Below, one piece after another: positions 19,970 to 31,819 of a stretch of 64,000 nt of DNA. Position 1 is the stretch's first letter. Every line of letters starts with the position of its first letter. The DNA comes from Arenicola marina (taxonomy: Eukaryota; Annelida; Polychaeta; Arenicolidae), in the NCBI GenBank assembly GCA_964019135.1, contig OZ025258.1, positions 12,059,771 through 12,123,770 of the forward strand. The letters are read 5' to 3'. Below the pieces are notes generated by a model. It saw only the letters and a list, made by a program, of their open reading frames with translations. It made no database searches and was not told where the DNA came from. A program made the translations under genes and the position numbers.

Positions 19970-20412
19970 CCAACTGCCACATCGACATTCAATTCTGAAC
20001 TAATCAGTTCACCGCTGAGATCATCGGTAGCTCACGGGTGAGGTCAGCATATAAGTCCATAATATAGGATTGGCTTGAACGGGAAGTTTCAGCATATGAG
20101 GGTATTTTGTGCCATGCTAATAAATGTCAAGCAACATGATGAAAGTAAAATTTGGAATCAAATTGTTGTTGCTAACGCCATGAGAGTCAGTAGTAAAGTG
20201 ACCGATGGCTTCGTTTCCATATCAGACGGATACCGTTTTTAACATGTGGAAATGTTTTCTGTTAATTGCACCGTTATTATACATGACACACAGGGGATAA
20301 CAATCTACTGATGAAGTTTTTTTAATACATCCGTATGATATTGTTGATATCTTGCTCAATTTGGGTCGGGCTGCAATTGAAATGTATAATTAACAAAGAA
20401 AAAAATGTTCGT

Positions 20413-20484
20413 TAGCAGAGCGTGGTTTCGATCCACGGACCTCTGGGTTATGGGCCCAGCACGCTTCCACTGCGCCACTCTGCT
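20413..20484 (-). tRNA. tRNA-iMet-CAT: Initiator tRNA-Met (CAU)
   Basis: Consensus copy in a Met-only unit. Twins: 57687, 63456. Confidence 0.95.
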
Positions 20485-20927
20485 CCAACTGCCACGTCGA
20501 CATTCAATTCTGAACTAATCAGTTCACCGCTGAGATCATCAGTAGCTCACGGGTGAGGTCAGCATATAAGTCCATAATATAGGATTGGCTTGGACGGGAC
20601 CTTTCAGCATATAAGGGTATTTTGTGCCATGCTAATAAATGTCAAGCAACATGATGAAAGTGAAATTATGAATCAAATTGTTGTTGCTAACACCATGAGA
20701 GTCAGTAGTTAAGAGACCGATGGCTTCGTTTTCATGTCAGACGGATACCGTTTTTAACATGTGGAAATGGTTTCTGTTAATTGCATCGTTATTGTGCATG
20801 ACACAGAGGGGATAACAATCTACTGATGAAGTTTTTTTTAATACATCCGTATGATATTGTTGAAATCTTGCTCAATTTGGGTCGGGCCGCAATTGAAATG
20901 TATAGTTAACAAAGAAAACCTAATCAT

Positions 20928-20999
20928 TAGCAGAGCGTGGTTTCGATCCACGGACCTCTGGGTTATGGGCCTAGCACGCTTCCACTGCGCCACTCTGCT
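20928..20999 (-). tRNA. tRNA-iMet-CAT: Initiator tRNA-Met (CAU), G29A variant
   Basis: G29 to A leaves A29-C41 and breaks the initiator G:C triplet. Twin at 58202 shares it. Confidence 0.87.
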
Positions 21000-21193
21000 C
21001 CAATTGCCAAGTCAAGATACAATTCTGAACCAGTCAGTGCAACCATGGATGACGTAATCAAGTGAAATACTCAAATGGTGTTGGCCACGCCTTCAAGTAG
21101 AGGCAAAAATTCAATGTGACTAATATCGCAAATTACTTTGAGCGACGGGCATACGAAGCGCATGAATGTTACAAAAGAAGAGCAAAATGCCAG

Positions 21194-21315
21194 TGCTCCG
21201 GGTGAGGCTCGAACTCACAACCTCCGCATCTCTCGCAGCGAGCCAGACCCGCACCAAAACGGGCTGGAAATACTGTCTATAAGTACGGCGCGCTAACCGA
21301 TTGTGCCACCGGGGC
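21194..21315 (-). tRNA. tRNA-Ile-TAT: tRNA-Ile (UAU) with 48-nt intron
   Basis: Exons are consensus. The intron hairpin loop side has two changes. Twin: 58468. Confidence 0.88.
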
Positions 21316-21577
21316 TGACCTGCGATTGACGATAAAGAAGGCTAAGCAACTCACGCGTGGGGTCAAAATATCGTTTGTATGCGATCTGGTTGGATCCAGA
21401 TAACACTTTCTCTTTCATAAGAGTCAAGTATTATTCAGTGTTTTTGTTTAATACAATCGTTTGGAACCTTGTCAATGCCGATTAGTTTCCAGACTTCTAA
21501 AAAATTGACTTCTATTCTTGAAAAATTGTTCAGTTTGGTTTAGATCGCATTTGCAATGGATATTTAAAAACAATATT

Positions 21578-21649
21578 TAGCAGAGCGTGGTTTCGATCCA
21601 CGGACCTCTGGGTTATGGGCCCAGCACGCTTCCACTGCGCCACTCTGCT
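21578..21649 (-). tRNA. tRNA-iMet-CAT: Initiator tRNA-Met (CAU)
   Basis: Consensus copy leading a Met-Ile pair. Twin: 58852. Confidence 0.95.
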
Positions 21650-21843
21650 CCAACTTCCAAGTCAACATACAATTCTGAACCAGTCAGTGCAACCATGGAT
21701 GACGTAATCAAGTGAAATACTCAAATGGTGTTGGCCACGCCTTCAAGTGGAGGGAAAAATTCAATGTGACTAATATCGCAAATTACTTTGAGCGACGGGC
21801 ATACGAAGCGTATGAATGTTACAAAAGAAGAGCAAAATGCCAG

Positions 21844-21965
21844 TGCTCCGGGTGAGGCTCGAACTCACAACCTCCGCATCTCTCGCAGCGAGCCAGAACC
21901 GCGCCAAAGCGGGCTGGAAATACTGTCTATAAGTACGGCGCGCTAACCGATTGTGCCACCGGGGC
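21844..21965 (-). tRNA. tRNA-Ile-TAT: tRNA-Ile (UAU) with 48-nt intron
   Basis: Exons are consensus, with the same intron change as at 12279. Twin: 59118. Confidence 0.88.
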
Positions 21966-22227
21966 TGACCTGCGATTGTCGATCAAGAAGGCTAAGCAAC
22001 TCACGCGTGGGGTCAAAATATCGTTTGTATGCGATCTGGTTGGATCCAGATAACACTTTCTCTTTCATAAGAGTTAGGTATTATTCAGTGTTTTTGTTTA
22101 ATACAATCGTTTGGAACCCTGTCAATGCCGATTAGTTTCCAGATTTCTAAAAAAATTACTTCTATTCTTGATAAATTGTTCAGTTTGGTTTAGATCGCAT
22201 TTGAAATGGATATTTAAAAACAATATT

Positions 22228-22299
22228 TAGCAGAGCGTGGTTTCGATCAACGGACCTCTGGGGAATGGGCCCAGCACGCTTCCACTGCGCCACTCTGCT
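22228..22299 (-). tRNA. tRNA-iMet-like (CAU), loop and T-stem variant
   Basis: A37 to T and A38 to C alter the anticodon loop, and G52 to T breaks the T stem. Probably not functional. It leads a Met-Ile pair just past the end of the large duplication. Confidence 0.78.
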
Positions 22300-22741
22300 C
22301 CAACTGCCACATCAACATTCAATTCTGAACTAATCAGTTCGCCGCGGAGATCATCAGCAGCTCACGGGGGAGGTCAACATGTATGTCCACAATATAGGAT
22401 TGGCTTGAACGGGACCTTTCAGCATATAAGGGTATTTTGTGCCATGCTAATAAATGTCAAGCAACATGATGAGAGTGAAATTTGGAATCAAATTGTTGTT
22501 GCTAACGCCATGAGAGTCAGTAGTTAAGAAACCGATGGCTGGCTTTTCATATCAGACGGATACCGCTTTTAACATGTGGAAATGTTTGCTGTTAAATGCA
22601 TCGTTATGATACATAACAGACAGAGGATAACAATCCACTAACAAAGTTTTTTATTACATCCGTATGATATTGTTGATATCTTGCTCAATTTGGGTCGGGC
22701 TGCAATTGAAATGTATAATTAACAAAGAAAAAACAGTTCGT

Positions 22742-22813
22742 TAGCAGAGCGTGGTTTCGATCCACGGACCTCTGGGTTATGGGCCCAGCACGCTTCCACT
22801 GCGCCACTCTGCT
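22742..22813 (-). tRNA. tRNA-iMet-CAT: Initiator tRNA-Met (CAU)
   Basis: Consensus copy in a Met-only unit. The T run is interrupted by a single G. Confidence 0.94.
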
Positions 22814-23230
22814 CCAACTGACACGTCAACATTCAATTCTGAACTAATCAGTTACCCGGTGAATTTATTAGCATCTCAGGGGTGAGGTCAACATATATGT
22901 CAATAGGATAGAGTGTCAGGGAATTTCGTGCTATGCTAATATATGTCAAGCAACGTGATGAGAGTCAAATTAGGAATCAAGTTGTTGTTGTTAACACCAT
23001 GAGAGTCAGTAGTTAAGAGACCGATGGCTTCGTTTTCATATCAGACGGATACCGCTTTTAACATGTGGAAATGTTTGCTGTTAAATGCATCGTTATTATA
23101 CAAAACAGACAGAGGACAACAATCTACCGATGAAGTTTTTGTATACATCCGTATGATATTGTTGATATCTTGCTCAATTTGGGTCGGGCTGCAATTGAAA
23201 TGTTTAATTGACAAAGAAAAAAACGTCCGT

Positions 23231-23302
23231 TAGCAGAGCGTGGTTTCGATCCACGGACCTCTGGGTTATGGGCAAAGCATGCTTCCACTGCGCCACTCTG
23301 CT
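23231..23302 (-). tRNA. tRNA-iMet-like (CAU), degenerate
   Basis: G24 to A in the D stem and G29, G30 to T in the anticodon stem remove two initiator G:C pairs. Probable pseudogene. Confidence 0.75.
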
Positions 23303-23744
23303 CCAACTGCCACGTCAACATTCAATTCTGAACTAATCAGTTCACCACTGAGATCATCAGCAGCTCACGGGTGAGGCCAACATATATGTCCATAAGATAG
23401 GATCGGCTTGAACGGGACCTTTCAGCATATAAGGGTATTTTGTGCCATGCTAATAAATGTCAAGCAACATGATGAAAGTGAAATTTGGAATCGAATTGTT
23501 GTTGCTGACGCCAAGAGAGTCAGTAGTAAAGAGACCGATGGCTTCGTTTTCATATGAGACGGATACCGTTTTTAACATGTGGAAATGTTTTCTGTTAATT
23601 GCATCGTTATTGTAAATGACACATAGGGGATAACAATCTACTGATGAAGTTTTTTTAATACATCCGTATGATATTGTTGAAATCTTACTCAATTTGGGTC
23701 AGTCCGCAATTGAAATGTATAATTAACAAAGAAAACCTAATCGT

Positions 23745-23816
23745 TAGCAGAGCGTGGTTCCGATCCACGGACCTCTGGGTTATGGGCCCAGCACGCTTCC
23801 ACTGCGCCACTCTGCT
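23745..23816 (-). tRNA. tRNA-iMet-CAT: Initiator tRNA-Met (CAU), A58G variant
   Basis: Carries the same A58 to G change and flanks as 11363 and 48121. Confidence 0.83.
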
Positions 23817-24010
23817 CCAACTGCCAAGTCAACATACCATTCTGAACCAGTCAGTGCAACCATGGATGACGTAATCAAGTGAAATACTCAAATGGTGTTG
23901 GCCACGTATTCAAGTAGAGGCAAAAATTCAATGTGACTAATATCGCAAATTACTTTGAGCGACGGGCATGCGAAGCGCATGAATGTTACAAAAGAAGAGC
24001 AAAATGCCAG

Positions 24011-24132
24011 TGCTCCGGCTGGGGCTCGAACTCACAACCTCCGCATCTCTCGCAGCGAGCCAGACCCGCGCCAAAACGGGTTAGAAATACTGTCTATAAG
24101 TACGGCGCGCTAACCGATTGTGCCACCGGGGC
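24011..24132 (-). tRNA. tRNA-Ile-TAT: tRNA-Ile (UAU) with intron, T-stem variant
   Basis: Same T62/C65 haplotype as 11629, with the matching intron changes. Confidence 0.78.
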
Positions 24133-24394
24133 TGACCTGCGATTGACGATAAAGAAGGCTAAGCAACTCACGCGTGGGGTCAAAATATCGTTTGTATGCG
24201 ATCTGGTTGGATCCAGATAACACTTTCTGTATCATAAGAGTCAAGTATTATTCAGTGTTTTTGTTTTATGCAATCGTTTGGAACCCTGTCAATGCCGATT
24301 AGTTTCCAGACTTCTAAAAAATTGACATCTATTCTTGATAAATTGTTCAGTTTGGTTTAGATCGCATTTGAAATGGATATTTAAAAACAATATT

Positions 24395-24466
24395 TAGCAG
24401 AGCGTGGTTTCGATCCACGGACCTCTGGGTTATGGGCCCAGCACGCTTCCACTGCGCCACTCTGCT
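24395..24466 (-). tRNA. tRNA-iMet-CAT: Initiator tRNA-Met (CAU)
   Basis: Consensus copy. An Ile gene lies on either side (24011 and 24659). Confidence 0.95.
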
Positions 24467-24658
24467 CCAACTGCCACGTCGCCATTCAATTCTGAACCAG
24501 TCAGTGCAACCATGGATGACGTAATCAAGTGAAATACTCAAATGGTGTTGGCCACGCCTTCAAGTAGAGGCAAAATTTCGATGTGACTAATCGCAAATTA
24601 CTTTGAGCGACGGGCATACGAAGCGTATGAATGTTACAAAAGAAGAGCAAAATGCCAG

Positions 24659-24780
24659 TGCTCCGGGTGAGGCTCGAACTCACAACCTCCGCATCTCTCG
24701 CAGCGAGCCAGACCCGCGCCAAAGCGGGCTGGAAATACTGTCTATAAGTACGGCGCGCTAACCGATTGTGCCACCGGGGC
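24659..24780 (-). tRNA. tRNA-Ile-TAT: tRNA-Ile (UAU) with 48-nt intron, reference copy
   Basis: The cleanest Ile copy: CCGGAGC acceptor 3' strand, full D and T arms, intact intron. C3-A70 is the only mismatch in the mature fold. The intron reads CCAGCCCGC against GCGGG-T-CTGG, giving a 9-bp helix with one bulge, then a small CTCG/CGAG hairpin beside the 3' splice site. Confidence 0.92.
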
Positions 24781-25042
24781 TGACCTGCGATTGACGATAA
24801 AGAAGGCCAAGCAACTCACGCGTGGGGTCAAAATATCGTTTGTATGCGATCTGGTTGGATCCAGATAACACTTTCTCTTTCATAAGAGTGAAGTATTATT
24901 CAGTGTTTTTGTTTAATACAATCGTTTGGAACCTTGTCAATGCCGATTAGTTTCCAGACTTCTAAAAAATTGACTTATATTCTTGATAAATTGTTCAGTT
25001 TGGTTTAGATCGCATTTGAAATAGATATTTAAAAACAATATT

Positions 25043-25114
25043 TAGCAGAGCGTGGTTTCGATCCACGGACCTCTGGGTTATGGGCCCAGCACGCTTCCAC
25101 TGCCCCACTCTGCT
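25043..25114 (-). tRNA. tRNA-iMet-CAT: Initiator tRNA-Met (CAU), C11G variant
   Basis: C11 to G breaks D-stem pair 11:24 and touches the A box. It leads a Met-Ile pair. Confidence 0.87.
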
Positions 25115-25556
25115 CCAACTGCCACATCAACATTCAATTCTGAACTAATCAGTTCGCCGCGGAGATCATCAGCAGCTCACGGGGGAGGTCAACATGTATG
25201 TCCACAATATAGGATTGGCTTGAACGGGACCTTTCAGCATATAAGGGTATTTTGTGCTATGCTAATAAATGTCAAGCAACATGATGAGAGTGAAATTTGG
25301 AATCAAATTGTTGTTGCTAACGCCATGAGAGTCAGTAGTTAAGAAACCGATGGCTGGCTTTTCATATCAGACGGATACCGCTTTTAACATGTGGAAATGT
25401 TTGCTGTTAAATGCATCGTTATGATACATAACAGACAGAGGATAACAATCCACTAACAAAGTTTTTTATTACATCCGTATGATATTGTTGATATCTTGCT
25501 CAATTTGGGTCGGGCTGCAATTGAAATGTATAATTAACAAAGAAAAAACAGTTCGT

Positions 25557-25628
25557 TAGCAGAGCGTGGTTTCGATCCACGGACCTCTGGGTTATGGGCC
25601 CAGCACGCTTCCACTGCGCCACTCTGCT
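25557..25628 (-). tRNA. tRNA-iMet-CAT: Initiator tRNA-Met (CAU)
   Basis: Consensus copy in a Met-only unit. Confidence 0.95.
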
Positions 25629-26071
25629 CCAACTGCCACGTCGCCATTCAATTCTGAACTAATCAGTTCACCGCGGAGATCATCAGTAGCTCACGGGTGA
25701 GGTCAGCATATATGTCCATAATATAGGATTGGCTTGAACGGGACCTTTCAGCATATAAGGGTATTTTGTGCTATGCTAATAAATGTCAAGCAACATGATG
25801 AAGGTGAAATTATGAATCAAATTGTTGTTGCTAACACCATGAGAGTCAGTAGTTAAGAGACCGATGGCTGGCTTTTCATATCAGACGGATGCCGCTTTTA
25901 ACATGTGGAAATGTTTTCTGTTAATTGCATCGTTATTATACATGACACACAGGGGATAACAATCTACTGATGAAGTTTTTTTAATACATCCGTATGATAT
26001 TGTTGATATCTTGCTCAATTTGGGTCGGGCTGCAATTGAAATGTTTAATTAACAAAGAAAAAAAAGTTCGT

Positions 26072-26143
26072 TAGCAGAGCGTGGTTTCGATCCACGGACC
26101 TCTGGGTTATGGGCCCAGCACGCTTCCACTGCGCCACTCTGCT
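26072..26143 (-). tRNA. tRNA-iMet-CAT: Initiator tRNA-Met (CAU)
   Basis: Consensus copy in a Met-only unit, 515 bp from both neighbours. Confidence 0.95.
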
Positions 26144-26586
26144 CCAACTGCCACGTCAACATTCAATTCTGAACTAATCAGTTCACCGCGGAGATCATCA
26201 GTAGCTCACGGGTGAGGTCAGCATATATGTCCATAATATAGGATTGGCTTGAACGGGACCTTTCAGCATATAAGGGTATTTTGTGCTATGCTAATAAATG
26301 TCAAGCAACATGATGAAGGTGAAATTTGGAATCAAATTGTGGTTGCTAACGCCATGAGAGTCAGTAGTAAAGAGACCGATGGCTTCGTTTTCATATCAGA
26401 CGGATACCGCTTTTAACATGTGGAAATGTTTTCTGTTAATTGCATCGTTATTATACATGACACACAGGGGATAACAATCTACTGATGAAGTTTTTTTAAT
26501 ACATCCGTATGATATTGTTGATATCTTGCTCAATTTGGGTCGGGCTGCAATTGAAATGTATAATTAACAAAGAAAAGAAAGTTCGT

Positions 26587-26658
26587 TAGCAGAGCGTGGT
26601 TTCGATCCACGGACCTCTGGGTTATGGGCCCAGCACGCTTCCACTGCGCCACTCTGCT
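26587..26658 (-). tRNA. tRNA-iMet-CAT: Initiator tRNA-Met (CAU)
   Basis: Consensus copy. The T run past the gene is interrupted by one C. Confidence 0.95.
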
Positions 26659-26850
26659 CCAACTGCCACGTCGCCATTCAATTCTGAACCAGTCAGTGCA
26701 ACCATGGATGACGTAATCAAGTGAAATACTCAAATGGTGTTGGCCACGCCTTCAAGTAGAGGCAAAAATTCGATGTGACTAATCGCAAATTACTTTGAGC
26801 GACGGGCATACGAAGCGTATGAATGTTACAAAAGAAGAGCAAAATGCCAG

Positions 26851-26971
26851 TGTTTCGTGTGAGGCTCGAACTCACAACCTCCGCATCTCTCGCAGCGAGC
26901 CAGACCCGCGCCAAAGCGGGCTGGAAATACTGTCTACAAGTACGGCGCGCTACTTATTGTGCCACCGGGGC
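26851..26971 (-). tRNA. tRNA-Ile-like with anticodon UGU and D-loop defect, pseudogene
   Basis: A35 to G changes the anticodon to UGU. The 3' acceptor strand reads ACGAAAC (three changes) and the D-loop has lost G18-G19. This is the most decayed Ile copy in the window. Confidence 0.68.
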
Positions 26972-27232
26972 TGACCTGCGATTGACGATAAAGAAGGCTA
27001 AGCAACTCACGCGCGGGGTCAAAATATCGTTTGTATGCGATCTGGTTGGATCCAGATAACACGTTCTCTTTCATAAGAGTCAAGTATTATTCAGTGCTTT
27101 TGTTTAATACAATCGTTTGGAACCTTGTCAATGCCGATTAGTTTCCAGACTTCTAAAAATTGACTTATATTCTTGATAAATTGTTCAGTTTGGTTTAGAT
27201 CGCATTTGCAATGGATATTTAAAAACAATATT

Positions 27233-27304
27233 TAGCAGAGCGCGGTTTCGATCCACGGACCTCTGGGTTATGGGCCCAGCACGCTTCCACTGCCCCACTC
27301 TGCT
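27233..27304 (-). tRNA. tRNA-iMet-CAT: Initiator tRNA-Met (CAU), C11G and A63G variant
   Basis: D-stem pair 11:24 is broken. A63 to G leaves a wobble in the T stem. Confidence 0.85.
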
Positions 27305-27746
27305 CCAACTGCCACATCAACATTCAATTCTGAACTAATCAGTTCGCCGCTGAGATCATCAGCAGCTCACGGGGGAGGTCAACATATATGTCCATAATAT
27401 AGGATTGGCTTAAACGGGACCTTTCAGCATATAAGGGTATTTTGTGCCATGCTAATAAATGTCAAGCAACATGATGAGGGTGAAATTTGGAATCAAATTG
27501 TTGTTGCTAACGCCATGAGAGTCAGTAGTTAAGAAACCGATGGCTGGCTTTTCATATCAGACGGATACCGCTTTTAACATGTGGAAATGTTTGCTGTTAA
27601 ATGCATCGTTATTATACATAACAGACAGAGGATAACAATCCACTAACAAAGTTTTTTATTACATCCGTATGATATTGTTGATATCTTGCTCAATTTGGGT
27701 CGGGCTGCAATTGAAATGTGTAATTAACAAAGAAAAAAATGTTCGT

Positions 27747-27818
27747 TAGCAGAGCGTGGTTTCGATCCACGGACCTCTGGGTTATGGGCCCAGCACGCTT
27801 CCACTGCGCCACTCTGCT
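27747..27818 (-). tRNA. tRNA-iMet-CAT: Initiator tRNA-Met (CAU)
   Basis: Consensus copy in a Met-only flank. Confidence 0.95.
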
Positions 27819-28010
27819 CCAACTGCCACGTCGCCATTCAATTCTGAACCAGTCAGTGCAACCATGGATGACGTAATCAAGTGAAATACTCAAATGGTGT
27901 TGGCCACGCCTTCAAGTAGAGGCAAAATTTCGATGTGACTAATCGCAAATTACTTTGAGCGACGGGCATACGAAGCGTATGAATGTTACAAAAGAAGAGC
28001 AAAATGCCAG

Positions 28011-28132
28011 TGCTCCGGGTGAGGCTCGAACTCACAACCTCCGCATCTCTCCCAGCGAGCCAGACCCGCGCCAAAGCGGGCTGGAAATACTGTCTATAAG
28101 TACGACGCGCTAACCGATTGTGCCACCGGGGT
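28011..28132 (-). tRNA. tRNA-Ile-TAT: tRNA-Ile (UAU) with intron, G1A variant
   Basis: G1 to A leaves A1-C72 unpaired in addition to C3-A70. C27 to T gives a wobble. One intron change. Confidence 0.78.
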
Positions 28133-28394
28133 TGACCTGCGATTGACGATAAAGAAGGCCAAGCAACTCACGCGTGGGGTCAAAATATCGTTTGTATGCG
28201 ATCTGGTTGGATCCAGATAACACTTTCTCTTTCATAAGAGTGAAGTATTATTCAGTGTTTTTGTTTAATACAATCGTTTGGAACCTTGTCAATGCCGATT
28301 AGTTTCCAGACTTCTAAAAAATTGACTTATATTCTTGATAAATTGTTCAGTTTGGTTTAGATCGCATTTGAAATGGATATTTAAAAACAATATT

Positions 28395-28466
28395 TAGCAG
28401 AGCGTGGTTTCGATCCACGGACCTCTGGGTTATGGGCCCAGCACGCTTCCACTGCGCCACTCTGCT
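28395..28466 (-). tRNA. tRNA-iMet-CAT: Initiator tRNA-Met (CAU)
   Basis: Consensus copy leading a Met-Ile pair. Confidence 0.95.
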
Positions 28467-28908
28467 CCAACTGCCACATCAACATTCAATTCTGAACTAA
28501 TCAGTTCGCCGCGGAGATCATCAGCAGCTCACGGGGGAGGTCAACATATATGTCCATAATATAGGATTGGCTTGAACGGGACCTTTCAGCATATAAGGGT
28601 ATTTTGTGCCATGCTAATAAATGTCAAGCAACATGATGAGAGTGAAATTTGGAATCAAATTGTTGTTGCTAACGCCATGAGAGTCAGTAGTTAAGAAACC
28701 GATGGCTGGCTTTTCATATCAGACGGATACCGCTTTTAACATGTGGAAATGTTTGCTGTTAAATGCATCGTTATTATACATAACAGACAGAGGATAACAA
28801 TCCACTAACAAAGTTTTTTATTACATCCGTATGATATTGTTGATATCTTGCTCAATTTGGGTCGGGCTGCAATTGAAATGTATAATTAACAAAGAAAAAA
28901 AAGTTCGT

Positions 28909-28980
28909 TAGCAGAGCGTGGTTTCGATCCACGGACCTCTGGGTTATGGGCCCAGCACGCTTCCACTGCGCCACTCTGCT
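28909..28980 (-). tRNA. tRNA-iMet-CAT: Initiator tRNA-Met (CAU)
   Basis: Consensus copy with a T8 terminator. Confidence 0.95.
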
Positions 28981-29423
28981 CCAACTGCCACGTCAACATT
29001 CAATTCTGAACTAATCAGTTCACCGCGGAGATCATCAGTAGCTCACGGGTGATGTCAGCATATATGTCCATAATATAGGATTGGCTTGAACGGGACCTTT
29101 CAGCATATAAGGGTATTTTGTGCTATGCTAATAAATGTCAAGCAACATGATGAAAGTGAAATTATGAATCAAATTGTTGTTGCTAACACCATGAGAGTCA
29201 GTGGTTAAGAGACCGATGGCTGGCTTTTCATATCAGACGGATACCGCTTTTAACATGTGGAAATGTTTTCTGTTAATTGCATCGTTATTATACATGACAC
29301 ACAGGGGATAACAATCTACTGATGAAGTTTTTTTAATACATCCGTATGACATTGTTGATATCTTGCTCAATTTGGGTCGGGCTGCAATTGAAATGTATAA
29401 TTAACAAAGAAAAGAAAGTTCGT

Positions 29424-29495
29424 TAGCAGAGCGTGGTTTCGATCCACGGACCTCTGGGTTATGGGCCCAGCACGCTTCCACTGCGCCACTCTGCT
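29424..29495 (-). tRNA. tRNA-iMet-CAT: Initiator tRNA-Met (CAU)
   Basis: Consensus copy. The next gene upstream on its strand is an Ile of the CCGAAGC subtype. Confidence 0.95.
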
Positions 29496-29687
29496 CCAAC
29501 TGCCACGTCGCCATTCAATTCTGAACCAGTCAGTGCAACCATGGATGACGTAATCAAGTGAAATACTCAAATGGTGTTGGCCACGCCTTCAAGTAGAGGC
29601 AAAAATTCGATGTGACTAATCGCAAATTACTTTGAGCGACGGGCATACGAAGCGTATGAATGTTACAAAAGAAGAGCAAAATGCCAG

Positions 29688-29808
29688 TGCTTCGGGTGAG
29701 GCTCGAACTCACAACCTCCGCATCTCTCGCAGCGAGCCAGACCCGCGCCAAAGCGGGCTGGAAATACTGTCTATAAGTACGGCGCGCTACTTATTGTGCC
29801 ACCGGGGC
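29688..29808 (-). tRNA. tRNA-Ile (UAU) with intron, D-loop defect
   Basis: D-loop G18-G19 is lost as at 4026, with C4-A69 and C3-A70 mismatches. The T arm and anticodon are intact. Confidence 0.72.
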
Positions 29809-30070
29809 TGACCTGCGATTGACGATAAAGAAGGCTAAGCAACTCACGCGCGGGGTCAAAATATCGTTTGTATGCGATCTGGTTGGATCCAGATAACACG
29901 TTCTCTTTCATAAGAGTCAAGTATTATTCAGTGTTTTTGTTTAATACAATCGTTTGGAACCTTGTCAATGCCGATTAGTTTCCAGACTTCTAAAAAATTG
30001 ACTTATATTCTTGATAAATTGTTCAGTTTGGTTTAGATCGCATTTGAAATGGATATTTAAAAACAATATT

Positions 30071-30142
30071 TAGCAGAGCGTGGTTTCGATCCACGGACCT
30101 CTGGGTTATGGGCCCAGGACGCTTCCACTGCCCCACTCTGCT
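30071..30142 (-). tRNA. tRNA-iMet-CAT: Initiator tRNA-Met (CAU), C11G and G26C variant
   Basis: D-stem pair 11:24 is broken and the usual purine at 26 is C. It leads a Met-Ile pair. Confidence 0.83.
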
Positions 30143-30584
30143 CCAACTGCCACATCAACATTCAATTCTGAACTAATCAGTTCGCCGCGGAGATCATCAG
30201 CAGCTCACGGGGGAGGTCAACATATATGTCCATAATATAGGATTGGCTTGAACGGGACCTTTCAGCATATAAGGGTATTTTGTGCCATGCTAATAAATGT
30301 CAAGCAACATGATGAGGGTGAAATTTGGAATCAAATTGTTGTTGCTATCGCCATGAGAGTCAGTAGTTAAGAAACCGATGGCTGGCTTTTCATATCAGAC
30401 GGATACCGCTTTTAACATGTGGAAATGTTTGCAGTTAAATGCATCGTTATTATACATAACAGACAGAGGATAACAATCCACTAACAAAGTTTTTTATTAC
30501 ATCTGTATGATATTGTTGATATCTTGCTCAATTTGGGTCGGGCTGCAATTGAAATGTATAATTAACAAAGAAAAAACAGTTCGT

Positions 30585-30656
30585 TAGCAGAGCGTGGTTT
30601 CGATCCACGGACCTCTGGGTTATGGGCCCAGCACGCTTCCACTGCGCCACTCTGCT
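30585..30656 (-). tRNA. tRNA-iMet-CAT: Initiator tRNA-Met (CAU)
   Basis: Consensus copy in a Met-only flank. Confidence 0.95.
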
Positions 30657-30848
30657 CCAACTGCCACGTCGCCATTCAATTCTGAACCAGTCAGTGCAAC
30701 CATGGATGACGTAATCAAGTGAAATACTCAAATGGTGTTGGCCACGCCTTCAAGTAGAGGCAAAATTTCGATGTGACTAATCGCAAATTACTTTGAGCGA
30801 CGGGCATACGAAGCGTATGAATGTTACAAAAGAAGAGCAAAATGCCAG

Positions 30849-30970
30849 TGCTCCGGGTGAGGCTCGAACTCACAACCTCCGCATCTCTCGCAGCGAGCCA
30901 GACCCGCGCCAAAGCGTGCTGGAAATACTGTCTATAAGTACGACGCGCTAACCGATTGTGCCACCGGGGC
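30849..30970 (-). tRNA. tRNA-Ile-TAT: tRNA-Ile (UAU) with 48-nt intron
   Basis: CCGGAGC subtype. C27 to T wobble. One change inside the intron helix. Confidence 0.86.
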
Positions 30971-31232
30971 TGACCTGCGATTGACGATAAAGAAGGCCAA
31001 GCAACTCACGCGTGGGGTCAAAATATCGTTTGTATGCGATCTGGTTGGATCCAGATAACACTTTCTCTTTCATAAGAGTGAAGTATTATTCAGTGTTTTT
31101 GTTTAATACAATCGTTTGGAACCTTGTCAATGCCGATTAGTTTCCAGACTTCTAAAAAATTGACTTATATTCTTGATAAATTGTTCAGTTTGGTTTAGAT
31201 CGCATTTGAAATGGATATTTAAAAACAATATT

Positions 31233-31304
31233 TAGCAGAGCGTGGTTTCGATCCACGGACCTCTGGGTTATGGGCCCAGCACGCTTCCACTGCGCCACTC
31301 TGCT
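31233..31304 (-). tRNA. tRNA-iMet-CAT: Initiator tRNA-Met (CAU)
   Basis: Consensus copy leading a Met-Ile pair. Confidence 0.95.
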
Positions 31305-31747
31305 CCAACTGCCACATCGACATTCAATTCTGAACTAATCAGTTCGCCGCGGAGATCATCAGCAGCTCACGGGGGAGGTCAGCATATAAGTCCATAATAT
31401 AGGATTGGCTTGAACGGGACTTTTCAGCATATAAGGGTATTTTGTGCCATGCTAATAAATGTCAAGCAACATGATGAAAGTGAAATTTGGAATCAAATTG
31501 TTGTTGCTAACGCCATGAGAGTCAGTAGTAAAGAGACCGATGGCTTCGTTTTCATATCAGACAGATACCGTTTTTAACATGTGGAAATGTTTTCTGTTAA
31601 TTGCATCGTTATTATACATGACACACAGGGGATAACAATCTACTGATGAAGTTATTTTAATAAATCTGTGTGATATTGTTGAAATCTTACTCAATTTGGG
31701 TCGGGCTGCAATTGAAATGTATAATTAACAAAGAAAAGAAAGTTCGT

Positions 31748-31819
31748 TAGCAGAGCGTGGTTTCGATCCACGGACCTCTGGGTTATGGGCCCAGCACGCT
31801 TCCACTGCGCCACTCTGCT
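31748..31819 (-). tRNA. tRNA-iMet-CAT: Initiator tRNA-Met (CAU)
   Basis: Consensus copy in a Met-only flank. Confidence 0.95.

Larger units (their letters stand above)
1..22139. repeat. Segmental duplication, left copy
   Basis: Matches 38436-59413 in order and orientation, including the L1-like LINE 3' end, both SINEs, the I-type LINE and shared rare tRNA variants. Identity in the LINE body is about 99.8% by eye. Indels between the copies near tRNA units are whole units. Confidence 0.92.
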
